A stretch of DNA of 64,000 nt, from assembly GCA_037367405.1 (NCBI GenBank), contig JAZKJV010002329.1, positions 124,001 to 188,000 on the forward strand. Reading direction: 5' to 3'. Positions 21,751-35,728 of this stretch are shown here, one piece after another. Position 1 is the stretch's first letter. Each line of letters starts with the position of its first letter. Origin of the DNA: Ottelia alismoides. Its lineage: Eukaryota; Streptophyta; Magnoliopsida; Alismatales; Hydrocharitaceae. Position numbers and translations under genes: made by a program. The notes under the pieces were generated by a model that ran no database searches, was not told the DNA's origin, and saw only the letters and a list, made by a program, of their open reading frames with translations.

Positions 21751-22900
21751 TATGCTCCTAGGACGAATCCAGAATTTAATATTAGGGGAACTAAATTGGG
21801 CCAGATAGTTTGCAACATGAAAGATTATAAAATAATAATAATAAATTTAAAATTAATACATTCAAATAATTGAATTTAATTAATTTATTATACAAAATAA
21901 AAAACTGATAATAAAACTCTTTATATCAATCTTGGTATTCCTTATTATTTTATATAATGCTTAAAAATGGAAAAACTCGCAATAAAGCAACATAAATTTG
22001 AACAAAAATAAAAGAGATGGAGCATACCTATTTTTGAAATTATTTAAATCGTGCTCTTCGTGACTTCAAATCAAAGTTATCGATACTTGACTCTATTGAG
22101 AACTGCTATGCATTGCCTTTCTCAATGTATGTTAATATAGAACTCCTGAGAAAATCATCTTCCATCATATTACGAAGTCTAGACTTAATTATCTTCATAG
22201 CTGAAAATGCTTTCTCAGTCGTTGCTGTTGAGATAGGAAGTGTCAATACAAGTCGGATCAATCTATCAATCAAATAATACGTCTCTGCTTTTTTTGTTTC
22301 AGACAATTTTTGACAAAGATCTGCACTATTTGAGATACCTGTGAGAACTTGATGTGCATGCAATAACATCTAATTTGTAATGTATCAATTGCTTATCTAA
22401 TAATATTAGCTCTTGATCTATGAAATCTATAGGATAAAATTTGCTAATTTGCATATATGCGTACCGTCGAATAGCTTGTAGTCATCTATAGGATCCATAG
22501 CTGCACTTAGAGTAAGAATATTAGTAGGTTTCTCGCTAAATCGACTGCTTAGTTCTGATAACTAGGAGTCTATGGTAGCAGTAAATACATCTATTCGAAA
22601 TTAATGAAACTAATTTGGTGTTCTTGACAACGAGATCTTATTTGGCTTCGAAAATATGACGAATTTATATATGGAATATCAATGCTTTGTTTCAAAATAA
22701 TACAACTTTTTCAAATAATGGATATCAACCATTTTCTCGTACTTTTTGAAACAATCCATAAGGAGGAAAATGATACTAAAGGAATGCACATCAATCTCCT
22801 GCTTAACACTCCTCTCCATCGCCCAATTCAATACATGCCCTAGACACTGACACAGTTTACCGCCCTTCTTAAATCAATTCTAAAAGAAAACTATATCGAT
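21751..22900 (-). pseudogene. Decayed hAT transposase (ZMYM1-like) and left element end
   Basis: On minus, 22106-22369 encodes the hAT C-terminal dimerisation domain: AETYYLIDRLIRLVLTLPIS, TATTEKAFSAMKIIKSRLRN, MMEDDFLRSSILTYIEK. This is the form found in plant transposases annotated as zinc-finger MYM-type protein 1-like. Upstream pieces (DPIDDYKLFDG near 22460-22500 and CQCLGHVLNWAMERS near 22815-22860) fit the same protein in shifted frames with stops. The + strand start ctaggacgaatccagaattt (about 21751) resembles hAT ends of the form 'AGGxCGxATCCAGxATTT'. The right end and target duplication were not located. It lies against the homeobox remnant and probably inserted in its intron. Confidence 0.75.
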
Positions 22901-25802
22901 CAAAATAACAAGAGATCTATAAATATATTCATATTTATTAGTTTAGCATAGTTTGAATTGAACAAGACTACATACAAAATCACCAAAAAAAACTATAGTG
23001 GAACAGGCATCGAGAACAACTCTTATAAAAAACTTAGCACGAATATACATTACAAATTATTTTTTTAAATATTTGAGACAATATTCTTACTCCATTTCCA
23101 AAGGTATTAAATCTAGATCAATGACAAACTGAATTCAAATATTCAATATTATTTTATAGATTAGAATTCGGCATAGATCAATAATATAATGCATATACGT
23201 TATTGATCTAAGGTCTCTAAATTCAGTAACAAAATTTAGCTATGATCCTATAAATTGCGAGATCCGGCAAGAAAATAAATGAGAGAAGAGAAGACCTTGA
23301 AATAAGCATGGTGACTTGCATGTAGGAATATGATGATTTTTGAACCGAAAAAGAAGATTGTCGCAACTCACAAGATAGATATTCGATGATGGAGAGGTAG
23401 GAAGACACACTGAAATTGTAAAGTCCGACGCGACACGGCAGTGGTCTGCGAGCCCACGGGTGGGTTGGATGTAGAATCAAAGAAGCAGCTGAAGCCCCAG
23501 TTACTTTGTTTGGGAGCCATACAGGTAGGTAGGCATCACAACAATCAATGCTCTTCTTCTTCTTTACTCGTACCTATTTGGATCTGTCATAGAATCTAAA
23601 AAGACCATCAGCCTTTTGATGTGGTCTCTTTCTGTATTTTGCTAATCACAAAGGAAAAATAAAGAAAGAGAAGATGACCTTCTAAGAACAGCATCCTCCT
23701 CGACGTCCTCATTGTCGTTGTCGTTGTCATTGCGATGATGAAGAGATGTGTTTGCTTCTTTCTTAAAGGTACATATCTATTTCCACAAACCCAAATACCC
23801 TATTGAATATTATGGTTCAGTGGCCGACGGGGTAGGGCGTAGTGCCGAGAAGCTCTTCAAATCTCTGGCAAAGTTAGAGCCAGATCCAAACTCAATCTTC
23901 AGTGAACCGAGCTTGCTTTTTTATGTTCGGCTGTACTAACAAAATGAGTCTATAGTAATGAAGTATTCCTAATATCGTTGCTACATGTGCATCGAAAATG
24001 TCTATTAACGGAAATCCACATTTTATGTTTTTAAATTAGCAACGAATGACATATTCGATATTATGACTTATATCACTACGATTAACACAAGAAGTCACGT
24101 GAATGGCGACACCGTCTAACTTGTTGATAACGATATGACGATGCGTACATGGTCCTTTTTAATTTTTCAAAAGTGCAAAAGGTAATTTTCAACTAATTAT
24201 ATTTGCTGCATATTTAGCATTAAAGGATACATCAATGATACAAAATATTAAATTTTACATGTCCCCTTTAAGTTTCTACAAATACACTTATGCCTCTTGT
24301 CTTTTTTTTTGCAAGGCACTTTGTGGAGAAGAATGGCACTATCATGGAGGAGAACACCGTCGCCACAGAGGAGTTGGAGAAGGTCATTATGACGCCTTAA
24401 ATTCCGGGCTACCCGTTTACACAATATTCGCAATTCGATTGACATTCACAGTAACCGAATAAACCACATACAATCGCATGCCACCATAAGAAGAAATGCA
24501 TTCTACTAAGATAAACAATTCCAACAAAATATTCAAAATAAGCATCAAGCCTCATATAGCATAATATGTATCAAAAGAGAACTAAGTGTTTAAAACAAAA
24601 GAGAGGGAAGTCATAATAAAAAGATAACTATAAAAGATGCTATCATGTACATAGTCAAAAGATGTCTCTGCACCGTCCACCAAAAGCTAGGAACCTCACC
24701 AAACAAGCTACATGACTAGAGGCACCTTCCCTGCCATCCATGTTAGAGACAAGAAGATGTCAACAATTTTTGTGTACAAGCATTTCATATTAAAATTAAA
24801 TAGTAACTTAAGTCGATACAATATAACAAAAGCAAGTAGATGAACAATGATAACATACATGGAATTAACTACTTGCATAAAAATAAGGTTATCCAACAAC
24901 ACATGACTTTAGGACTTGTCCAGGTTCTAACACCAACACTAAGCACCCATCACGTTAACCCTCTCCCGCACTCACTACACCTCAAAGTCTAACGCTGAGC
25001 AAATTCATTTGTTAATTATAATACGACACGTGAGTAAGAGATCTAGAGATAGGTCATGGCCTTCCATTGATTTCATTTGTAGGATGTAGTGATGGATCTC
25101 ATTAAGATGTAGATGATTGATGATGATTTCCATATCATGGCCTTTTTCCTCGCCAAAGTCTAATGGCAAACAATAATCAAACTCAAAGCGGTAAAAAACC
25201 CCCTCCTAAGGTACTCATCCGTCTCGCTCCCCTAGTGGAAGGGTGGTCCCGGAGTGAGCTAGGCCAAACTCCAACTACGGCCCCTGAGACAGGTGGGAGA
25301 GACTCTCCGGTCCGAGTCAACTCCACTCATGCATGACAAGATCAAAGAAGCTTGAAGAAAAACCAAAGGTCCCTCTGGACTAAGAACCCTAACAGAAATC
25401 CAGGGCCATCGGGGTATGTAAAATGCATATGGATCACAGAGAAGCAGAAAAAATGCAAGCTCGCGACAAAAATCAGGGAAGAGACTAGGATCCTAGACCT
25501 ACGTACAAGGCGACCACTGTCCAATCTGGACATCCTAACTCCACCGCAGTTGAGGGTCACCGCACCCACGCACGATCAGGTGTAAGGGGACCTTGATTGG
25601 CACAAATGTTTGTTATCATTGATTCTCATCAAACCAATTATCCGAATCAACATCAATCAATTACAATTTCCATTTTAAGTCCTTACTTGTCCTTTAACAT
25701 GATCTTCGATCCAAGATGATTCCTCTTTTTGTAGAATAGTCTTATTGTTGGAAGTAAGGTATGATTATATAGCTGATTATCCACTGATATAGTATGACCT
25801 TG
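22901..25802. other. Unassigned AT-rich DNA
   Basis: The left part may still be hAT interior. No protein motif, LTR edge or RNA gene was recognised. A short open stretch at 23748-23939 (+) and another at 24235-24462 (+) show no family signature. The segment 25150-25600 is less AT-rich, but nothing identifiable was seen in it. Confidence 0.4.
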
Positions 25803-28351
25803 CACTACAAAAAAACATAGCATTGACGAGCAAGTTTATCCACGCCAAATGCTCGCCATGTAATCGTAATGTGCTCACTAGAAGAGTGGGCGGGCATATG
25901 TGCTCGCTACAGGGCTAGACACAAGCTCAAACATGCGAGCACTCGTGGACTCTCAGTCATCACCCGCGATCATGGGCGAGCACATTGTGCTCACCCATGT
26001 GCTTGCACATAATCATCTTAACCGAATTTGCAATGACCATTGGACGAGCGCGTGAGCTTGCAGTGGGCGAGCACCCGTGCTCGCTCAAGATAGAACTGCA
26101 AAAAAAAATACATGTTCATCGATGTTTTAAAGCCCCATTGAACCTGCATTGCCTGCTCTAAACCACTACAGGTGTTTAAATAGATTATCGAAGATAATAT
26201 CAGAGATTGTGATTCAATATTCAAGATACAGATTGTCCATATATATATATTACATCTTCTACATCGAAGTTAATTAATAAGGAATGAACAATCAAATATA
26301 CTATCTTAAACAAAACAAATAAAAAATCCAATGGAAAGTATAAAAATATTGTATGCAAACAAAGCACATTAAACACCATTTAAATGTTCATATAAATCTA
26401 AAGACATTCTCTATTCTACTATTAGGAAAAGCCTAATCACTACTTCTTCACCAGGAATATCTTTGAGATCAAACTCTACTTTGATTTCTTTTTCTCATTT
26501 TCCATTTCTTTAAACCTTGCATACATTCGAGCTTCTTCTTCAGGATCAGTCTCTTCCACCTCTCTCTCTTTTTCTTCATTTCCTCTTGAGGTGCTCGTGG
26601 TCTTTGTAATCTATCAAAATTTAATAAATGTAATCAAGTAAATAAGAAAATTGAATATTTATAATATACATAGATTACACATATATTAATGCTTACATGT
26701 ATGCAATGAACTAGGCTTGGTCACTTGGTCCACCATCACTGCCATCTGAGACTCCACAGATGACGATGGTTGCTATGACGATTGAGGCTGGGAATATGAT
26801 GGTTGACCATAAGCAGAGCAGAGTGTCAATGTTCCTCCATATAATATGGATGAAGACCACCAAGTGTCTGCTTCCTATTGACCAAACTAACATCCCTCTC
26901 CTCCAAAATCTATAGTCAAATATTATAACCATATAGACTGCAACGTATACTCATATAATCACTTAAATATTATGTTAATATACCCGTTTCCATAAGGTTT
27001 TATCAAACGAGGATCATTGGTCTTCAAGAGTGCTTGCCCACTTTCAGCATTAAGAGTCATATATCATTCCTAAAATCGAAAATAATTTGTAAAAAATAAA
27101 TATCTAATACCATTTTTAATTATGCTAATCACTTAGAACAAACCAAAAAAAAAAACCATCACTTCTCCCGCCTCAGGCGTGGACAATTGGGAATCATCAT
27201 CTTTGCCTCGCTTATGTGTCATAGCCCACCATTTATCAACAGATGGTTCCCTTTCCAACTTAGCATCATTAAAAATTAAAACTTATATAATAAATAAATA
27301 TTGCATATGGAAATTAACATTGATTTTTTTATATAATATTATTAAAATTATATACCAGTTCAGCAAGTTTTTGATTATTGCTTTTAAAGCCACTTGTCGA
27401 TCGAATATTTTGCTTTTGACGGTTTAATCTACCTACCGCCAACCTACTCCCAAACTCAACATTAGAACCGAATGAATCACAAAAGCCAATTCACCTGTAA
27501 AAATTATCAAAACATCAATTTGATAGAATTTAAAATTTTAAAGTTTATCAATTTAAAAAATAAATACCTCTACTCGGTGCACCAAACTAGAGGGAATCTC
27601 TTCATCTCATCAAAATTCACCTCCTCCAAGCCGGTCTTTCTATGCAAGTCCCTTCTGGCCTTGGAAAATATGTCGCTCATTCTCTTCTCCATCGTAAGTG
27701 TGAAGATTTGACGGTAGGACTCCGTCCCTAAATCAGAAGCAAACCGATACTTACATTAAAAATTATAAAAACATCAGGTAATAGAATATACATAATAATA
27801 AATTACCTTTTGAATTAAAACTCCATACTAAAAATAATTCGACAAACTTCTCGTACTCAATGGTGGGAATGTGACACCACCGAAACTCTGTGCATGTTGT
27901 ATGTGCCTTGATAATATTCATTATTTCTTAAGCAACCTTGTTGCTATTCAAAAAATCCCTACATAAAAAATGAGAATTATACATATCTATACGGATGAAA
28001 AATTTAATAAAATTTGAATTATGAATGCTATTTACCTCCTATCAGCTAAAATTTGTAGATCCGAGTAGGAATCCGAAGAGTAACTTCCTACCGACGACAC
28101 ATGCACATGCGCATCTACTCTCTGATGTGCTGAAGATGGAGAAGCCGAATCCATAGAAGGATGAGCTGGAATCGGGATAGAGCATGGCTCGAGAATCTGT
28201 GAAGAAGATGGTCCACTGAAAAAACCTCCATACAAAGGAGGCGTGGGAACACCAAAAGACATGTAATACATTAGAGCTGACACATCTCATTAGAAACAAG
28301 TCTCGAAAAGGTCAACGGAGTTGAAAGTGAAGGGGACTGTGAGCAGGATGG
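25803..28351 (-). mobile_element. CACTA (En/Spm-type) transposon, one end and part of the interior
   Basis: The left edge starts CACTACAAAAAAACATAG, the hallmark terminus of plant CACTA elements. It is followed by a subterminal zone (25830-26090) with many copies of GCGAGCAC or its complement, the usual transposase-binding array. Interior minus-strand coding (below) is of the plant En/Spm transposase type. No opposite CACTA end is seen. The element stops at 28351 where an antisense Athila-like LTR begins, so its other part should lie beyond that nest, outside the window. Confidence 0.8.
26690..28299 (-). pseudogene. Plant CACTA transposase-like gene (Ptta/En/Spm family), fragmentary
   Basis: Minus-strand pieces in order: YMSFGVPTPPLYGGFFSG with a serine/proline-rich segment (28032-28283), CTEFRWCHIPTIEYEKFV near 27850-27900, then TESYRQIFTLTMEKRMSDIF, SKARRDLHRKTGLEEVNFDE and FPLVWCTE (27570-27722), then EREPSVDKWWAMTHKRGKDD (27180-27250) and ALLKTNDPRL near 27010. 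The layout is that of plant Transposase_24/Ptta proteins broken by short AT-rich introns. I could not confirm every splice site, and the N-terminal part ends at the insertion point 28351. It is likely non-functional here. Confidence 0.6.
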
Positions 28352-31300
28352 GTGATGAACACTAAAGTAACCCTTTTTAATTTAATCTGTTATTGTTGTA
28401 GCTGGGTAATTTTAGATTCGTAAAAAATAATGACCACGACGAGAGAATAATACAGAAGATTAAATCCCATTGTAGTCAAGTTGTTTATTTTACTTGGGTA
28501 TGTCCCAAGGTCGAACTCAGAGAGGTAATATGAGGGTATAGAACTAATAATTAAATAATCTAAAAAATTAGGTTTTGAATGAAGAAATGAATATTTTTTG
28601 GTGTTTTATATATTCAGTTTTTTATGGATTTTTAATAAAAGAGATATAATTAATTGCCAGAAGAAATATGTTGCATGGATTTTCAAATTTATTTTAATGC
28701 AAATAAAATAATGCTATGCTATGTGGGACAATAAATAAATTATTTTTTTCTTTTTATATGATGAGATAAAAATGCAAAATAAATGTGTAGGTGCAACAGA
28801 TGCTGGAGCAAGAAATTAGAAAGACATACCAAGTCAATCAATGAAATCCACAAGGTCCTCCCCCTCAATTAATCTCCGAAATAATTGATCCAATAGTAAA
28901 TTAATTCCCAATTAATTCATTTGTATTTCACAAGCTATTGAGCAAGACAAATCAATCAGAATGAACAATGTAGATTCTAAAAAAGATCAATAATCTCATC
29001 AATTAATTATTGCCCGAATAATGTCTCAAAATGAGTGTCTTAGTGTTCTATATAATAGAGAATAAAATACTAATCCAAATGACAACAAGAATGCAAAAAT
29101 TGAGAAAAGAATGCTCAAGATATGAATTAAGCATGTTTCAAGGTCCAAAATGTAATGAAAATAATTAAATATTCACAATTTAGACCTTAGTAGGGATCTT
29201 GTACAATTTGTAGAGATGGTGGGCTTCCTAAACAATTTCCCCCTAGGAAGAGGTATACTTTAATTCTCCAGGAAGTGGCAAGGTGCTTGTGCATGGACAC
29301 GTGAGGTGCGAGGGTCTTCTTCACGCGCTTGACGCGTGAAGCGCGTATATTTGGATAAAGCCCTCCACGTAGCGCAATTTTCATTGCTTCTTATCCACCT
29401 GAGGTTGTGGCTCTTGTGGAGGTTTGAGAAGAATGTGGATCGTTTGATGAAGCTTTGGTTGAAATGTGGGTGGAGTTGGACGACATGGATGGTATGTGTT
29501 CTTGATGATCGATTGTGCTTATAGCTTCAACCCCGGGATGCTTCTTCTCCTTCGTCGAGTCCGAGTTGTTTGGCTCCTTCGATGGCAATGACAGAGCTGC
29601 TATGATGGTGGTTTTAGGTATCTCCAAGGAGATGTAAGGCTCGAAGAGAAAGTCTTCGGTCAGATCCTGAAGTTTTGAGGAGATAGGTGAGTGCTTTGCT
29701 CCGCTGTAGCATAGTGGAAGCAAAACAAATCTCCGACCACACTCTTAGCAGAAGTTGGAAGTTAGCGATGGAGATAGAACAAAAGGCATGGAGAGTGAAG
29801 ATGATGGTGGTATCGGTGGTCGGAAACGATAATGGAGTCTATCATAAGGAGGAGAGGGTGGTAACATAAGAAGATGCAGAACAAACAAAACAAAATCGAA
29901 AGAATATAAAGGAGAAAAAGATGGAAAAGATGATACTTGAAATGGTTGTGCGTTTGGAAGGTGGAGAAGATTAGTGCTTCAACTTCAATACTAGCTCTAT
30001 GTCATGGTGTCGACGGAGCTGAGCAGCTGCGGTGGGTGGCTGCAATGAAGGATACACCTCCTTTGGATCTCACCTAGAAGAAGGTATGTCATCGATCGAC
30101 CTTATCGGGTACTTGTTGTCATCGAGGAGGAAAGGGGCTCAAGTTTCTCCCAGTATCGGTAGATAGTTTGCTCGGAAGAGGAGATTTGGTTTATATAGGA
30201 GAAGAGGGGATCGAGAGAGGCGTAATTGTTGATCGGTGAGGGTTTGGGTTTAGGATTAGGATCCGACAATGTAGGGAGGACGGTGATAAGGGAAGGATGT
30301 TGCGAAGGGATAGAATTGGTTAGAGGAGAGATGGCTGAATGACGAGGATCGAGTTGTCATGGAGGTTTCAGGGGATAGGATTAGGTGATGGAGTGGCGAC
30401 GACCGTTGGCATTATCGTAGGAGATGTCGGCAATGGGATTCGATGAGGGTAGTTAGAACTTGGGCTTCACGCACGGGGATAAGGGTGCTGATCAAAGAGC
30501 CTCGGAGATAGGTGGGCTGGAGAGGCAGAGGAGCGGTGCAGTAGTGGAGGAGAAGGGTGATGCAGGAAGTCGATGATTTGGAGATCGTTTGGAGGAAGAT
30601 GGTCATGTGCTTCACACATGATGGGGAGTCGACTAGAAGCATCATGCGCAGTGCACATGAGGGGGCGAACCCTGGCCATTGGATCAAAGTTGATCTAGCG
30701 GCCTAAATTGGATGCGCTAGAAGACAAGATGCATTGACTGGGGTAGGGCTTTGTTGACCAGGAGTCAGGTGGCTCCAACCAGGGTGTGACATGTGTGTGG
30801 AGAGTTGTTGACCATGAACTTAGACCAGTACCATAAATGTAGGAATAATTAGATTAAAAATGATAAATGAACTCAAATATAAAAATACCCAACATGAAAA
30901 CTGTTGCCCTAAATGAGATCTACCATATCCGTGAAGGACCCAAGTGCAACTGGACTCAATACGCAAGATGTGATTTTTTGGTGATATTTTATGAATATAA
31001 AATATCATTTTTAGCTTTGTAATTTTTATTTAATTTTCTGTAGATGAATAAATGCATGCAAAAATCAAATATGATGCGAAATAGTGTATGGATGGAAATA
31101 CATTTTTTTTAGAATTTTTATGAATTAGAAATATGTTAGAAAAATTAGTGGAGTGGATTATATACAAGTGGATTGGATTAGTAAGCTCAAGTTAGAATTT
31201 GTCATTTTTGGTGCTTTTCTATTTTTTTGGATTTTAATTTTTATGTAATTAGTTAAAACACTAAATAAAATAAATAAATTAAAAAGAAAGTAACAAAAAT

Positions 31301-31825
31301 GAGTCAAATATGCATATGAATTGACATGTCAAAATTAGTAAAAATGTATAATGCACAGTTAGGTCCCAAAACTCAATTTTCACAAATGAACTCCGATTCT
31401 TTTGAATTTGATCTTGATTTGTAGATAATTTAGTGTATATTAATTCAAAAGTGAGCACAATGAAATTGAACACTATATGAGAGAGATATCAATGTTTGAG
31501 GTTTTTTGTCCAGAAATTAGGTTTGGATTTATCTTGAATATATACAAGTTAGTATTTTTTAGGATTTTTCATTGATTAAGGTTAGTGATATGTACAAGAT
31601 GAAGTCAGTTTTATGTCAATTGGAATTAACTGAATTAATTAAAAATATGTGAAATTAGGTGAATACGTGTAGATAATTATGAATGCAGAAATGAATGCTA
31701 ATTTATGCAAATTATTTACAAGTGCATGAATGTTAATTTTATGATATTAACAAATGAATGGACCTAATTTCTCGGGATAAAGCTCTATTTTCAGCTAATT
31801 AGAGCGACGAATCACATATTCATCA
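28352..31825 (-). mobile_element. 3' LTR of antisense Athila-like element D
   Basis: Read on minus it begins TGATGAATATGTGATTCGTC, homologous to the start of LTRs B and C (TGATGAATACTCATTCATCA), preceded by a polypurine-like aagtatacgggat. Near the other end ctctgagttcgaccttggg aligns with ccctgagtccgaccctggt in the LTR of B, and it terminates GTTCATCA. Length is about 3.47 kb, close to 3.67 kb for B. A GC-richer promoter block with ttgaccaggagtcag-like sequence (30740-30830) corresponds to the ttgaccgcccggtcaac block of B. The 28352 boundary is less sure than 31825. Confidence 0.65.
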
Positions 31826-33261
31826 ATCCCGTATACTTAAACCTTACTCGTCCCCAGAGCAACTAAAACAATGAAGAGGTGAAATGAGATTGGGTTCCAT
31901 TCCAAGATCATGAGCAAAAGGTGAAAATGAAGCTAGACCCGACCTTTGGATTAATAGTTTTGCGGAACTTCTATGAGAATCAGGGTTTCAAAATCAAGAG
32001 CCTCCAAGTTCTACACAATATTATACATGTTCAGCATCAGAAGTCATCTTAGATCAATCCTCCTCCCAAAGCATACCCCATAAACATTGAACAATTGTCT
32101 CATACGTGCGAAAGGTGTTAGTTCTTCCCATTCGAAATGCTAGACTACCACACAAACCTCTCCTCTAGTAACTCGTCTCAAGGAGTCAGGTATTTCCTTC
32201 TAAGTTCAGATACGTTCTAGTACACAACGAATATGTGGAAAGAAGTTTTTAAAAGAATGAAAAAAGAACTGGAGGGTGACAATGTAGTCACCTTTCCTAT
32301 GAAGCTTGGCCAGTGTAACTAAGTCTCCACCAAGATATGCAGGCTCTCTGAATCTTGGACCATTGTGGTCAAATGTTTGCTTTGTAGTTGGCATCTTTTG
32401 GTATGAGTTTTTGGTTGCTATGCAAGGATCTTTTTGTGCCCCGACGGATATAGAATCTTTTGTTCCACCTATGTTTTGGGGTCTTAGAAAAATTGTTCTA
32501 GAAGTTCATTCCTCTTCTGAAGCTTTATTTCAACACATACTCCGGTTGCTAGATGTCCACGCTACCAAAAAAGAGACTTACACAGTATTCCATCACCCCG
32601 TCTGAGTTGAGCTAAGTGCATAGTGGTAGAGTACAAATTAAGTCCATATTCAAGAGTCGTACTCAGAATGAGGCGACGAGGTTAGACACTTCGAGTCAAA
32701 GTCTAGACATTATCATGCATAACTCAAAGAGTTAAGTCCATGACCTAAAGCTTTTAAGATCCTATTTCTCGACAAATTTCATCTTGAAATTAAGGGGATT
32801 AAGGTTCAGTCGAGACCACTCTCATTTACTTCTCACAAATCAGGTAAGAACCCAAGGGCTTTTCATCAATGCAAATGCATGAAATGCTGAATGAAGTGTA
32901 AATGCTGAAGGGTACACAAATTTTTGAATTTATTATTATTATTTGTTGTTTTATTTTTTATATTATATTTTTTGTGTTTTTTAAGAATTTTATAAAAACT
33001 ACCAACACCCCATGTTAATGTAATGTATACAGAAGATACAATACAATATAGTACAATGCAATGCAGAGTATGTACACAAATATGAATCACCCCTCCTATA
33101 CTTAGTGTATGTTAAGTATGTGAAGACGCAAAAGAAAAAGAGAGAAAGGTAGAAGTCAACCTCTCCCCTATACTTAGGCTCTTGGTCAACCTAAGTATCG
33201 AAGAGAGCAAAAATAGGGCGGTAGAGAAGGGGCGTACGTGGATCAGATTTTAGCTTGACCC
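31826..33261 (-). mobile_element. 3' non-coding region of Athila-like element D
   Basis: On minus this has several ctaagtatagggg-type motifs (near 33170 and 33105), the same polypurine-like motif repeated in B at 56435-56780, and then a stretch around 32660-32830 that resembles B 57280-57500 (ttaggtcatggacttaactc against caggtccatggtgacttaat). No ORF of note is present. It leads into the 3' LTR at 31825. Confidence 0.6.
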
Positions 33262-34828
33262 CTGTTCAATCCAACCTTAACAAATTTTTATTTTTTCGAA
33301 TCCAATCTAATCCATCAAATATCTAAATCCAATCCGATTCAATCCATCGGATTACTGATTGGATCGGATTTTATCAAATTTTTACACTTATATTTTCTCG
33401 CTCAATAGTCTAATCTCTGACGTTTATACTTTATAACACACTAGTCCTCGACATTTAAAGAATAAGTTAAAAATAGTAATATGCATAGACGTAAAGAAAA
33501 GAAAAGAAAGACCACATAATCAAATGAAAGTTAAAGAACTATGGCAATTCATTATTAAAAGTTGAAGACCATATAATTAAACTAAAGGATTATATTGAAT
33601 TTGAAATTTAAGTTTTTATAAATAACACGTTAGTTTGTTTTTTATAATTGATTTCCACCAAGTGATCCAAATAAGAACAACACAAGTTACCAAATAAGGC
33701 TACAAAGACAAATTAGATAAATAAAAAATGTGATCTCTATGGAATGATATTGATGAACTCAATGATTAGTTTAGAATGGTGAGCTATGCCAAAGGCCAAT
33801 CACTCCCAAGAACTTCCTTCAAGCTACAATATATCATTAAAAACTAGAATCATAAAATATTCATACTCAATCTAGTATGCAAGATAAAATGAACTTAAAC
33901 ATACCCACCAGTTAGGCATCATACCTCACATTTAAAATAGATTTGAAATGGAATTTATTTAAAGGATTATACCTATAGTTAAAATATGCACATTTTATGA
34001 AAAATATGAAAAAATATATCAATTTTAAAACAAAAGGATTTGAAGTAACATATATTTCTTCTTAGATGGGTGTGACACATTACGTTATGTAACTGATCCA
34101 ATTTTATCTCTAAAATATGGTTCTAAGTTAGAGCAAGTAAAAAGTAAGAAGCAAAAGGGTCAAAAATATATAACATATATGCCATGCGACTATCCCAACT
34201 CTATTTTTTAACGAAGATCAGAAGAGTGACAACATACTGAATCCAAATGGTATAGCATCAGAGGGAGATTACGTTGTTTGAGTTGGACAACAACATCATG
34301 ACAGAGGGGACAATGGCATTGTGAATAACATTGTGCATGAGGGGGGCATCATCTAAATGGAGTGAGAGAGAAGCGGGAGGAATATTGATGAACAATAGTA
34401 AAATGAGAGGAAGAGGAATCTGGAAGGGGAATAACTGAACATTGATTATAATTTTACAAGTTATAGTCATATATACTTTATTATTTTGGATATTTAACAT
34501 TTTCCATTCAAGAGACAATAAATGGCTTGTATCCAAGATTAATATGGAAAAAAAACATGATTAACATTGATTATGGTATTACGAGGTATTTAAAATAGGT
34601 GCACATTGATATATGTATGTATTTATTTATGTATGCATGTATATGTGTTTGTGTTAACAGATTAATGGATTGTATCAGGTCAGATTTTGGTGAAGATCCG
34701 ATCCAATCCGTACTTTAACAAATTTTAAAAATTCCAATATGATCCTATCCTGTAGATTGATAAAACCAAACCAATCCAAAGCATCGGATTGGATCAAATT
34801 GCATTGAATAACCATACCTTCTGTTCAA
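33262..34828. mobile_element. hAT-like insertion inside element D (about 1.55 kb)
   Basis: The 8-bp sequence ctgttcaa occurs at 33262-33269 and again at 34821-34828. Outside it on both sides lies integrase-end sequence of element D that would join smoothly. The insert has dense ATCCAATC/GATTGGATCGGATT motifs near both ends, a subterminal pattern seen in plant hAT-type non-autonomous elements. The right end read outward (aaggtatggttattcaat) looks like a worn TAGGGATGG terminus. The left end does not match it well. No transposase ORF is present. Confidence 0.5.
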
Positions 34829-35144
34829 GGATAAAACCTTCTTCCTGATGTGTTTATTATGCCATTTCTTCACTTTATCCTTGTAGATCATACTGTTGTC
34901 ATATGCTCGGTTTCTAATCTCCACTAGCTCATTCAAGTCCATCTCTCTCTATTTTTGACACAAGTGACTGTTCTAGTTGATCTTCTTAATGGCCCATTCT
35001 GATTTATGCACTGACTCCGTGGACACATGGCATGGTTTCTCAAAAATCATCATGAACGAGGAAGTACCTTTGGAGTCTTGCAAGCTGTTCGGTAAGCCCA
35101 TAGAACTTGGTCCAAGAGTAGGGACCAGTTCTTCCTATTATGAC
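34821..35144 (-). pseudogene. Integrase C-terminal fragment of Athila-like element D
   Basis: On minus: NWSLLLDQVLWAYRTACKTP, KGTSSFMMIFEKPCHVSTES, a TAG, another TAG, then MDLNELVEIRNRAYDNSMIY and KDKVKKWHNKHI. This parallels the intact-type segment of B (WSQLLDSVLWAYRTSFKTPL ... KERVKEWHDSHI at 55774-56054). It is cut at 35144/35145 by element A and, on the other side, by the hAT-like insert. Catalytic DDE residues are not in this piece. Confidence 0.8.
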
Positions 35145-35728
35145 TGATGAATCTCCATTTCAACACCTTTATTCTTTCATTTTGGTATCTAAACCCTAGC
35201 TAAATGCATATATATAACAGTACTTTGCATGACTTGACATTCATTATTTATTGTATAAATCTTGTATACAATACATTATTTAAAGCCAAAATAAAAGAAT
35301 AAAGAAAAGAAAAGAAAAAGAAATAAAATGTCAAAGGTATTTTATGATGCTAAGCCTCGATACCCAGGCATCATGACGATTGTATATAAATTTTTATTAA
35401 CTAATTAATTAGGTTTTGGACCCCTATTGTACTATATACCTAATAAAATTTTCATTTTTTTATTTACATTTTTTTTTATAATTTTATATTTATATAATTT
35501 TGTAAATATTACTTGTAGTATATATACTTGTTTAGAATTCAATAAAACCATAAAAATACACTAAAATAAAATAATATACAAATTACATAGATGAATATAC
35601 TATAGATATACCTACGTAATAAATACCCTTATTTACTTAAGTATATGTATTATATCATAAAAATGTAAAAAAATATATTTGTGCATACGAAAATAAGTTA
35701 TAAAAATATAAATTGTGTATAAAATAAT

